Assembly: GCA_043813895.1 (NCBI GenBank)
Contig: JBDRKQ010000134.1
Coordinates: 1-10,950 of the forward strand
Length of the DNA stretch: 10,950 bases
Direction of reading: 5' to 3'
Origin: CAZTAR01 sp043813895
GTDB taxonomy: Bacteria > Planctomycetota > Phycisphaerae > UBA1845 > UTPLA1
Shown: positions 1 through 5,793 of the stretch, piece after piece
Numbering within the stretch: the first letter of the stretch is position 1
Layout of the letters: each line of letters begins with the position of its first letter
Position numbers and translations under genes: made by a program
The notes under the pieces: generated by a model
What the model saw: only the letters and a program-made list of their open reading frames with translations
Told to the model about the DNA's origin: nothing
Databases searched by the model: none

Positions 1-1154
1 AACCCGATGTACGCGCTGAACGTCGGACTGCACGCCATCTCGCCGATCGCGAAGACGAACACCATCAGGCAACAGAACCAGCCAATGCTGGTCGCCCCGG
101 TGCCGACGAATCCCACCAGCGAGATCAACATGCCGATGATCATCGCCGCGATCTTGCTGATCTTGCCGATCAACCAGGAGATCGGGATCACCAGTGCGAT
201 GATCGCGATCGAGTCGAGGTTGATGATCATCTCCGGCTTGACCTGACCGGAACCCAACACCCAGTCCAAGCCGAGCCACCCCCCGACCCGTCCGAAATAT
301 GGGGCAACATCCGAAGAATCCACCCACTCGTCCACAAAGTTCGGCAGCAAGTCCCAAAGCTGCATGAACATCAGCCAGAAGCAGGCGAAAATCCCCATGA
401 ACACCATCAGACGCGTGTCCTTGAAGATCGTCACAATCGAATGCACGAATACGCCCACCACCCCCTTGGGCTGCTCTTCACCCTCCACCGGGGCTACCTT
501 CTCGGGTTCCTTGTACAGCAGAAAGGCCGGCAGGAAGATACTCGCAGTGACGAAGGCGGCCCCCCAGAAAACGACGTCCCAATCCGTATCACCGCGGAAT
601 TGCGCAGCCAACATCGGCGCGAGGCCGCCGCCGATGTTCACCACCCAGTAGAAGACGCCCCAGCCCATCGAGGAGGTCTCCTCCGTCGTGGACTTGGCGA
701 TGGTACCGTGCGCAGGCGGCTTGAAGATCGCCGTACCCGTGCCGACGAGGCTGGCCGCCAACAGGAACACCCAGAAGCCTGCACCTTCCCAACCGTGTCC
801 CGCAAGGTAGTCCGCAATCGGCTTGGACTCGGCCATGCAACTGTAGCCCAGAACATTGATGATGAACGCCACGGCGAGGCTCTTGCGGTAGCCGTACCGA
901 TCCGTGTACCCCCCCGTCACCATCGGCAGCAGGCATTGGATCAGCGCCCAGACACCGTAGATGGTGCCCTTCTCGGTATACGTCAGACCCAGTCCGTTTT
1001 GACCGGATGACGCCACGAGGTAGAGCGGCGCGACAGCCCGGGAACCGTAGAACGCCAGCCTCTCCAGGATTTCCATGAAGCAGGCGTACCAAAAGTTGGA
1101 CGGCAGGCTGCGCATCTGGCTAACGAATGATGCTTTTCGTTGCGTATTTTCCAT
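1..1154 (-). CDS. POT/PTR2-family MFS transporter (partial, C-terminus beyond window)
   Basis: The reading frame is open from an ATG at 1154 to the window edge, giving 384 residues without a stop, so the end of the gene is missing. The protein is a polytopic inner-membrane transporter with many hydrophobic segments. Residues 28-37 (EILERLAFYG) match the ExxERFxYYG hallmark of proton-coupled oligopeptide transporters. Residues 81-91 (GGYTDRYGYRK) match the MFS loop 2-3 motif, and FYWVVNIGGGLAP matches the second PTR2 signature. A charged central loop (EPEKVAPVEGEEQPKG) separates the two halves. A purine-rich AGGGAG at 1163-1168 on the minus strand lies about 8 nt upstream and supports the start. 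The gene is divergent from, and clearly homologous to, the transporter starting at 1479; both share QLWDL-PNF---WVDSS, which is not part of the general family signature. POT proteins usually import di- and tripeptides with protons, but the substrate here is not readable from sequence. Family assignment is firm; specificity is unknown. Confidence 0.9.
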   Translation of the reverse strand, partial: MENTQRKASFVSQMRSLPSNFWYACFMEILERLAFYGSRAVAPLYLVASSGQNGLGLTYTEKGTIYGVWALIQCLLPMVTGGYTDRYGYRKSLAVAFIINVLGYSCMAESKPIADYLAGHGWEGAGFWVFLLAASLVGTGTAIFKPPAHGTIAKSTTEETSSMGWGVFYWVVNIGGGLAPMLAAQFRGDTDWDVVFWGAAFVTASIFLPAFLLYKEPEKVAPVEGEEQPKGVVGVFVHSIVTIFKDTRLMVFMGIFACFWLMFMQLWDLLPNFVDEWVDSSDVAPYFGRVGGWLGLDWVLGSGQVKPEMIINLDSIAIIALVIPISWLIGKISKIAAMIIGMLISLVGFVGTGATSIGWFCCLMVFVFAIGEMACSPTFSAYIG

Positions 1155-1200
1155 CGACCTCGCTCCCTGTGTCGTGTCCTCAGTCAGGTCCAAGCCGTGG

Positions 1201-1229
1201 TTTTTACGCGGTTGGCGCGTAGTTCGCAA
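1201..1229 (-). promoter_or_regulatory. Weak candidate sigma70 promoter for the left transporter
   Basis: On the minus strand TTGCGA (1224-1229) is followed after a 17-nt spacer by TAAAAA (1201-1206). Each hexamer matches the consensus at 4 of 6 positions, and the predicted start point would leave a leader of about 40 nt before the ATG at 1154. Spacing is ideal but the hexamers are poor, so chance occurrence is quite possible. Confidence 0.3.
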
Positions 1230-1400
1230 ACTGTGGGGATCGTCGTTGAGGATGATCGCGTCATTGGGCCGCGAATCTGGCTCTTTCGGGCCACATTCTG
1301 GGCGGCAGATGGTAGAATCCTCGGCGACGACTCGGCCCCGGCGAGTTTGAACGACGAGAACTCAACTGGCGGCGTGCTGAGCCGGAACGAGCAACCCGTC

Positions 1401-1420
1401 TCCGCGGGATATGCCGCGGA
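1401..1420 (+). promoter_or_regulatory. Leader hairpin / inverted repeat upstream of the right transporter
   Basis: TCCGCGG (1401-1407) and CCGCGGA (1414-1420) form a perfect 7-bp GC-rich inverted repeat around a 6-nt GATATG loop, ending 58 nt before the ATG at 1479. It could be a leader RNA hairpin or an operator dyad. It has no U-run, so it is not an ordinary terminator. The role is inference. Confidence 0.4.
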
Positions 1421-1478
1421 CGCCCCCGCTGCTCGATCGGCACTCCACACCGCCTCGTGTGTAGGAGTCCTGTTGCCC

Positions 1479-3008
1479 ATGAGTACCCAGCCCTTGAACG
1501 CCCCGAGCGGTGCAAGCACTCCGGAATCTCCGCCCCCGCGAGACCGACTCACACGCACCTACTGGCTCTGCAACGTGATCGAGATGTGGGAGCGCCTCGC
1601 CTATTACGTCCTGCGGCCCATTGCGCCCATCTACATCTGCCAAGCCGGAGAGCCGGGAGGACTGCACCTGCCTCAGCAGACAAAGGGCACGATCTACATG
1701 TGGTGGGCGATCTTCCAGTCCTTCCTGCCCATGTTTACGGGTGGCTACGCCGACCGCTACGGCTACAAGAAGACGCTGGCCTTCTCCGTCACGATGAACA
1801 TCATCGGCTACCTGCTCATGGCCTTCTGCCACTCCTACTACGGCTTCTTCGCAGGGATTATCACCCTCGCAATCGGCACGGCGTTCTTCAAGCCAAGTCT
1901 GCAAGGCACGATCGCACATCAGTTATCAAAAGGGAACTCTTCACTCGGCTGGGGCATCTTCTACTGGATTGTCAACGTCGGGTCGGCGATCGGACACTTC
2001 ATCTCGCCACTTCTGCTCGGGCAGCCGCACAGCGAGGACGGTTGGAAGCTGATGTTCCTCTTCTGCGCCGGCTGTACCGCGATGAACTACCTGATGTTGT
2101 TCACCTTCAAGGATGTCCCATCCGGGGCATCGAAAACGCAGAGCCCCATCCAGGTCCTGCGGCGAACGCTTTCCAACATCTTCGAGGCACGCCTGATCAC
2201 ATGGCTGCTCATCATGTCCTGTTTCTGGCTGATGATGTACCAACTCTGGGACCTGCAGCCTAACTTCATCGAAGATTGGGTGGATAGCTCAAGCGTCGCT
2301 GCGCACATGCCCTTCGATTCCTGGACAGAGATTGGGGATCGAGGCTTGGTCCGCGTGCCACAACAGATCCTGATCTCCCTCAATGCAGTGCTGATCGTCA
2401 TTCTGATGGTGCCGGTCTCCTGGATGGTACGCAAGATGCGGACGCTCTCGACGATGTTCTTCGGCATGATCGTGGCGACCGCCGGCGTCCTTATCGCCGG
2501 CCTGACAGGTAGCGGCTGGATTCTGCTCCTGGGCATCTTCTGCTTTTCACTGGGTGAGATGCTGACCGGCCCAAAGAAGAACGAGTACCTCGGCCTGATC
2601 GCCCCTCCAGGCAAGAAGGGCCTCTACCTGGGCTACGTGAACATCCCGATCGGAATCGGCGTAGGCTTCGGCTCGAAGATGGCCGGAGAGGTTTACGGCA
2701 CCTACGGCGAGAAGGCAACGCTGGCCCTGAAGTACCTGATGGAGCACACGCCATTCGCAGAGGGAAAATCGTGGGACGGCACCGCCGCGACCCTCGAAAC
2801 GGCAACCGGTGTTTCCCGGACGGAGGCCTTTGCGAAACTGCAGGAAGTGCTCGGTATCGATGGCCTTGAGGCAACGCGGCTTCTCTGGGAAACCTACACT
2901 CCGCAGTACCACGTCTGGCTCCCCTTTGCCTGTATTGGCGTTGTTGCGGCCATCGCGCTCGCGATCTTTGGCCAACTCGCCAAACGCTGGAAGGACATGA
3001 ATGTCTAA
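1479..3008 (+). CDS. POT/PTR2-family MFS transporter
   Basis: This 509-residue polytopic membrane protein has the normal length for a bacterial POT transporter. I place the start at ATG 1479, after AGGAG at 1463-1467; the frame is open further upstream, but that part lacks family character. A short Pro/Ser-rich cytosolic N-terminus precedes the first helix. Residues 35-43 (EMWERLAYY) carry the E-x-x-E-R proton-coupling motif, although the usual glycine after YY is valine. Residues 88-98 (GGYADRYGYKK) are the MFS loop 2-3 motif. FYWIVNVGSAIG is the second PTR2 signature, and a late GEMLTGPKKNEYLGLIAPP segment resembles the conserved POT helix 10 region. Near the C-terminus a hydrophilic insert of about 70 residues (from GEVYGTYGEKA to YTPQYHVW) separates the last helices. 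It is a divergent paralogue of the gene ending the window at its left. Import of peptides or similar solutes with protons is expected from the family; the substrate is not determined. Confidence 0.9.
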   Translation: MSTQPLNAPSGASTPESPPPRDRLTRTYWLCNVIEMWERLAYYVLRPIAPIYICQAGEPGGLHLPQQTKGTIYMWWAIFQSFLPMFTGGYADRYGYKKTLAFSVTMNIIGYLLMAFCHSYYGFFAGIITLAIGTAFFKPSLQGTIAHQLSKGNSSLGWGIFYWIVNVGSAIGHFISPLLLGQPHSEDGWKLMFLFCAGCTAMNYLMLFTFKDVPSGASKTQSPIQVLRRTLSNIFEARLITWLLIMSCFWLMMYQLWDLQPNFIEDWVDSSSVAAHMPFDSWTEIGDRGLVRVPQQILISLNAVLIVILMVPVSWMVRKMRTLSTMFFGMIVATAGVLIAGLTGSGWILLLGIFCFSLGEMLTGPKKNEYLGLIAPPGKKGLYLGYVNIPIGIGVGFGSKMAGEVYGTYGEKATLALKYLMEHTPFAEGKSWDGTAATLETATGVSRTEAFAKLQEVLGIDGLEATRLLWETYTPQYHVWLPFACIGVVAAIALAIFGQLAKRWKDMNV

Positions 3009-3077
3009 AGGCCTGTCGAGTTGACGCGAGTATGACACCCTGACCGCTGCGGCGAGTGAAGCAGAGGCGACCGGATG

Positions 3078-3106
3078 TTGACCGCACCCTGGGCTTGTTC
3101 TAAAAT
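3078..3106 (+). promoter_or_regulatory. Candidate sigma70 promoter of the kinase/phosphoesterase unit
   Basis: TTGACC (3078-3083), a 17-nt spacer, and TAAAAT (3101-3106) match the housekeeping sigma factor consensus at 5 of 6 positions in each hexamer with ideal spacing. Transcription would start near 3113 and leave a leader of about 90 nt before the GTG at 3202. It is the best promoter match I saw in the window and lies between the upstream transporter stop (3008) and the kinase, so the kinase unit probably has its own transcript. Confidence 0.6.
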
Positions 3107-3135
3107 GAGCTTGTGCAAGGGCTTAGCATGGGGTC

Positions 3136-3166
3136 GGTTCGCCCGCCGCCAAAACGCGGCCGAACC
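3136..3166 (+). promoter_or_regulatory. Hairpin in the kinase leader RNA
   Basis: GGTTCG (3136-3141) pairs with CGAACC (3161-3166). After one mismatch the stem continues as CCGC (3143-3146) with GCGG (3156-3159), closing a loop rich in A. The structure lies inside the predicted leader, 35 nt before the GTG start, and is not followed by a T-run, so it looks more like a leader structure than an intrinsic terminator. A regulatory role is inference. Confidence 0.45.
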
Positions 3167-3201
3167 TCCCGACTTGCGAATGGAAAGGGTGCACGCAGCC
3201 C

Positions 3202-4197
3202 GTGTCGGATCTTGTCTCGGGATACAACATCATCCGGAAACTGGGAGAAGGTGCGCGCTCACAGGTCTACCATGTCGTCAAGCCCGAGACGGGGCAGGTC
3301 TTCGCCCTCAAGCGGGTCATCCGCGAAAAGCACGAAGACTGCCGCTTTCTCGACCAGGCCATCAGAGAGTACGAGGTCTCCAGCCGCCTGAACCATGCCT
3401 ATCTGCGAAAAGCCTACGAGCTTAAGCGAATACGCACAGTGCTGCGGCTCTCGGAGGTTCAGGTGGTCATGGAGTTCGTGGACGGGGTCAGTCTCGATAA
3501 ACACCGTCCCGACAGGATTGACGCGACGGTAGAGCTGTTCCTCATGGTCGCCGAAGGCCTCAACGCCATGCACGAGGATCAACTGCTCCACACCGATATC
3601 AAGCCGAACAACATCCTCGTGACTGCGGATTCGATCGTGAAGATCATCGACTACGGTCAGAGCTGCCAGATCGGCTTTCGGAAGCCGAGAATCCAGGGGA
3701 CTCCGGACTACATTGCCCCGGAACAGGTCGAACGACGTCACCTCACGAAGCAAACCGACGTGTTCAACCTGGGGGCGACGCTCTACTGGGCACTGACTGG
3801 CACGGCCTATCCCACGATGATCACGAAGCAAGGGAAGCGAAGCGAGAAGGCCGACATGCCGAAGCGCGTGCCGACGCCTCAGGAACTCAATCCGGAGATT
3901 CCCACGGCGTTGTCCAAACTGGTCATGCAATCGTGCGCCCACGAGCCGTCCCGCCGACCGCGAGACATGAAGGAAGTCATCAGCCGTCTGGAGATGCTTC
4001 ACCACGTCCTGACGAAGCGAAGAAAAGCGGGCCACGACTTGTCGACCGCCATTCGGGATCCCGGCGACGCGCCACCACCTCCCGAGGACGATGCTGTGCC
4101 GGATTCCGACGATTCCTACGATTTCTCCGGGTTTATCCGAGAGATCGTCGAGGACGAAGCGGCCGCACGCAAGGAGAAGGATGGTGAAGGCCTATGA
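3202..4197 (+). CDS. Soluble Hanks-type Ser/Thr protein kinase
   Basis: This 331-residue protein is a eukaryotic-like protein kinase expected to transfer ATP phosphate to Ser/Thr residues of unknown cytosolic targets. The domain fills residues 8 to about 270: glycine loop LGEGARSQVY (14-23), ATP-binding lysine FALK (K37), an alpha-C glutamate near 56-58, catalytic loop HTDIKPNN (130-137), metal-binding DYG (150-152), activation segment end GTPDYIAPE (166-174), and D186/G191 of helix F. HTD replaces the usual HRD and DYG replaces DFG, but the catalytic D132, K134, N137 and D150 remain, so activity is likely. There is no membrane helix or PASTA/sensor domain; the C-terminus is an acidic, Pro-rich tail (PPPPEDDAVPDSDDS). 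The start is GTG 3202, with a purine-rich GGAAAGGG at 3182-3189; no in-frame ATG fits better. The stop overlaps the following phosphoesterase ATG (4194), which implies translational coupling. Confidence 0.93.
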   Translation: MSDLVSGYNIIRKLGEGARSQVYHVVKPETGQVFALKRVIREKHEDCRFLDQAIREYEVSSRLNHAYLRKAYELKRIRTVLRLSEVQVVMEFVDGVSLDKHRPDRIDATVELFLMVAEGLNAMHEDQLLHTDIKPNNILVTADSIVKIIDYGQSCQIGFRKPRIQGTPDYIAPEQVERRHLTKQTDVFNLGATLYWALTGTAYPTMITKQGKRSEKADMPKRVPTPQELNPEIPTALSKLVMQSCAHEPSRRPRDMKEVISRLEMLHHVLTKRRKAGHDLSTAIRDPGDAPPPPEDDAVPDSDDSYDFSGFIREIVEDEAAARKEKDGEGL

Positions 4198-5066
4198 GTT
4201 CTCCGGTGTTCCCGGCGAATGCGGATGAGGCCATCGCGATACTCCGCGAGGCGGCACCGCTGAATCATGAGGACCCTCATCGAGAGGGCTCGACGATTCG
4301 ACTGCCCGGCTACGGACAAGCCGTCATGACCGGGGACCTCCACGGAAACCGGCGGAACCTCGCCAAGTTGCAGAAATACGCAATGCTCGACCGGGTGGCG
4401 GCGCGACACGTGATCCTCCACGAGATGATACACGCAGACATGCAGACCACCGATGTCGACCACTCCTTCGAGGTGATGATCGAGGCGGCTCGGTACAAGT
4501 GCCGGTTCCCCGACCAGGTCCATTTCCTCCAATCGAACCACGAGCTTGCCCAGCTCACGGGCTATCCGATCGCAAAGAACGGGCGAGCGGTCATCGAGGA
4601 CTTCAACGCCGGCGTGGCGACCGCATTCGGTGCCAACAGGACGCCCGAGGTGCTCGCTGCGATCGACGAATTCATCGCCTCATTCCCGCTCGCGGTGCGG
4701 ACGGAGAACCGCGTCTGGATGTCCCACTCCTTGCCGAACGCACACGACATGCACGAGTTCTCAACAGACGTGTTCAATCGGCCGTTGACAATCGAGGATC
4801 TTCACGAAGACAGAACGATCTTCAACCTCGTATGGGGCCGGCGATACACGCAGGAACACATCGACAAACTCGCCGAAGTTCTCGACGCTGATATCTTCAT
4901 CACCGGACACCAGCCGCAGGAAATGGGCTTCACGCTCATGTTCGATCGCCTGATCATCCTCGCAAGCGACCACAGCCACGGCACCTTCCTGCCGTTTGAC
5001 CTGTCGAAGAAGCAGACAACCCAAGGACTGATCCGCAACATCCGCAAGTTCGTGGCGATCGCATAG
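4194..5066 (+). CDS. PPP-type calcineurin-like metallophosphoesterase
   Basis: This 290-residue soluble protein resembles the PPP branch of metallophosphoesterases, most of which are two-metal Ser/Thr phosphatases. Seen in order: GDLHGN (47-52, the GDxHG metal motif), SNHE (114-117, for GNHE), a candidate metal histidine in WMSHSLPN (H178), and ITGHQPQ with GH at 238-239 and a C-terminal SDHSHG. The second family motif GDxxDRG, which supplies a bridging aspartate, is not recognisable; at that place there is LHEMIH (75-80), followed by D82. Whether H76, E77 or D82 takes over the metal role cannot be told from sequence. The ATG at 4194 overlaps the kinase TGA (4195-4197), and AGGAGAAGG at 4172-4180 or GAAGG at 4186-4190 can serve as ribosome binding site. 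The pairing suggests that it reverses the kinase reaction, or acts on the kinase itself. Family call is good; substrate is inference. Confidence 0.82.
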   Translation: MSSPVFPANADEAIAILREAAPLNHEDPHREGSTIRLPGYGQAVMTGDLHGNRRNLAKLQKYAMLDRVAARHVILHEMIHADMQTTDVDHSFEVMIEAARYKCRFPDQVHFLQSNHELAQLTGYPIAKNGRAVIEDFNAGVATAFGANRTPEVLAAIDEFIASFPLAVRTENRVWMSHSLPNAHDMHEFSTDVFNRPLTIEDLHEDRTIFNLVWGRRYTQEHIDKLAEVLDADIFITGHQPQEMGFTLMFDRLIILASDHSHGTFLPFDLSKKQTTQGLIRNIRKFVAIA

Positions 5067-5127
5067 GGCCGTGTCCGCCATCGAACATCGACAACATGAT
5101 AGCGCCAGATCGTCCCACAAGAGAGAA

Positions 5128-5214
5128 GAGCCGCGGGCTTCAGCCCGCGCGGCCGCCCGAAGAGGCGAAAGCCCTCTCGGCGGGCACAGCCGCGCGGACT
5201 GAAGTCCGCGGCTC
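5128..5214. repeat. Structured inverted-repeat element (REP-like), possible bidirectional terminator
   Basis: Two 26-nt arms (5128-5153 and 5189-5214) are inverted copies differing at only two positions. Each arm is itself a mini-hairpin: GCGGGC-TTCA-GCCCGC on the left and GCGGAC-TGAA-GTCCGC on the right. The two differences between the arms are the two partners of one base pair, so pairing is preserved in both. The interior forms a further stem (GCCCG 5155-5159 with CGGGC 5181-5185, then AGAGG 5161-5165 with CCTCT 5173-5177) capped around a GAAA loop. It sits exactly between two convergent gene ends (5066 plus, 5232 minus). From memory, related GC-rich CTTCAG palindromes are common intergenic repeats in planctomycete and other environmental genomes. 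A terminator role is plausible from position only. Confidence 0.8.
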
Positions 5215-5231
5215 CTTGACTGCGCTGACTG

Positions 5232-5519
5232 CTACTTAAGGCAGTCGTCGAGCAGTTTGCCTAGCGCTTTTGTCTGCGGGTCGGCGAGCATCTTCCTGCA
5301 TGCCGCGATGCTGTGCTTGATCCGATACCCCTTCTCACCCAGCTCTATCTCGACACCCATTTCCTCGAGGGCGTTCAGGTCTCGGAAGATCGTCCTGCGG
5401 GACATCTTCAGCTTGGCCTGCAACCGCTGCACGTTCAGGTCGCCTCCAGTGCGAAGAACGCGGCAAAGGCCCATCAATCTCTTCAAATGCCCACCATCGA
5501 TAACCAACGTCCGTCCCAT
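5232..5519 (-). CDS. Small winged-helix DNA-binding protein (DeoR/YafY-type HTH)
   Basis: This 95-residue protein consists almost entirely of one helix-turn-helix domain. Residues about 9-35 form the first helices (LKRLMGLCRVLRTGGDLNVQRLQ). The stretch AKLKMSRRTIFRDLNALEEMGVEIE is the typical HTH_11/DeoR recognition region, with SRRTIFRDL as recognition helix, and LGEKGYRIKHSI is the wing. YafY-type regulators normally continue with a WYL ligand domain and DeoR regulators with a sugar-phosphate domain; both are absent, and about 30 C-terminal residues follow instead. It probably binds DNA as a dimer, with no visible effector site. GGAG about 9 nt before the ATG at 5519 supports the start. It is convergent with the phosphoesterase and separated from it by the structured repeat, so it is probably not co-regulated with it. 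Target genes are unknown. Confidence 0.8.
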   Translation of the reverse strand: MGRTLVIDGGHLKRLMGLCRVLRTGGDLNVQRLQAKLKMSRRTIFRDLNALEEMGVEIELGEKGYRIKHSIAACRKMLADPQTKALGKLLDDCLK

Positions 5520-5793
5520 GACTCGAACTCCAATACCTAAGATGATCGTTCTGAGAACCCGGCGGTGTGCACCAGGTCCTCCAGCAGAGTGAGCATCCTA
5601 CATGAACGCCACGGCCCTGTCACCCCCTGCTCGGCAACAGTTTATGCCGACGCTTCGATTCTGCTCGGACAACTGAGTGCCCCGGCGGCGGCATCACGCG
5701 GCGAACGAAGCTTGTGAATTGTGCGACCGAGGGACGGCACGGCGGCACTGCCTTCATGCCGTTTGAAAACAGATCCCAATCAGCGGGCGGCAT
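5520..5793. other. Intergenic region upstream of the HTH gene
   Basis: This 274-bp region lies between the start of the HTH gene and the stop of the AsmA-like gene, both on the minus strand. It contains a minus-strand promoter (5595-5623) and a 6-bp inverted repeat TCGGCA/TGCCGA (5631-5636 and 5645-5650, 8-nt loop), just upstream of the -35 box. No convincing small gene or RNA was seen. Confidence 0.5.
5595..5623 (-). promoter_or_regulatory. Candidate sigma70 promoter of the HTH gene
   Basis: On the minus strand GTGACA (5618-5623) is followed after 17 nt by TAGGAT (5595-5600). The -35 box matches TTGACA at 5 of 6 positions and the -10 box matches at 4 of 6. Transcription would start near 5588, about 69 nt upstream of the ATG at 5519. 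The inverted repeat at 5631-5650 touches the upstream side of the -35 box and could be an operator, possibly for autoregulation; that is inference. Confidence 0.42.

Larger units (their letters stand above)
1155..1478. other. Divergent intergenic region between the two transporters
   Basis: This 324-bp stretch carries the upstream signals of both transporter genes. The right-hand frame stays open back to 1140, but the peptide encoded there shows no transporter similarity and is low-complexity, so I treat it as non-coding. Contents seen: a weak minus-strand promoter (1201-1229), an isolated TAGAAT (1313-1318, plus) without a recognisable -35 box, and a hairpin at 1401-1420. An AGGAG at 1463-1467 lies 11 nt before the ATG at 1479. 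No RNA gene or mobile element was recognised. Confidence 0.6.

Noticed and set aside
441..1010. Plus-strand open frame of 189 residues
   Set aside because: It lies antisense to the left transporter and has a GC-driven Arg/His/Gln-rich composition with no domain.
1140..1478. Upstream extension of the right transporter by 113 residues
   Set aside because: The added peptide has no membrane helix or family similarity; ATG 1479 has a nearby AGGAG and gives a normal POT length, and the extension would overlap the divergent gene's start at 1154.
1457..2263. Plus-strand open frame of 268 residues
   Set aside because: It is a +1 shadow of the right transporter, rich in Arg, His and Leu and without membrane helices.
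3136..3166. Intrinsic terminator of the right transporter
   Set aside because: No T-run follows the stem, and it lies downstream of the predicted kinase promoter, so it would block the kinase transcript.
3202..5066. Kinase/phosphatase pair as an anti-phage or toxin-antitoxin module
   Set aside because: There is no nuclease, membrane effector, recombinase or phage neighbour; nothing in sequence supports defence over ordinary signalling.
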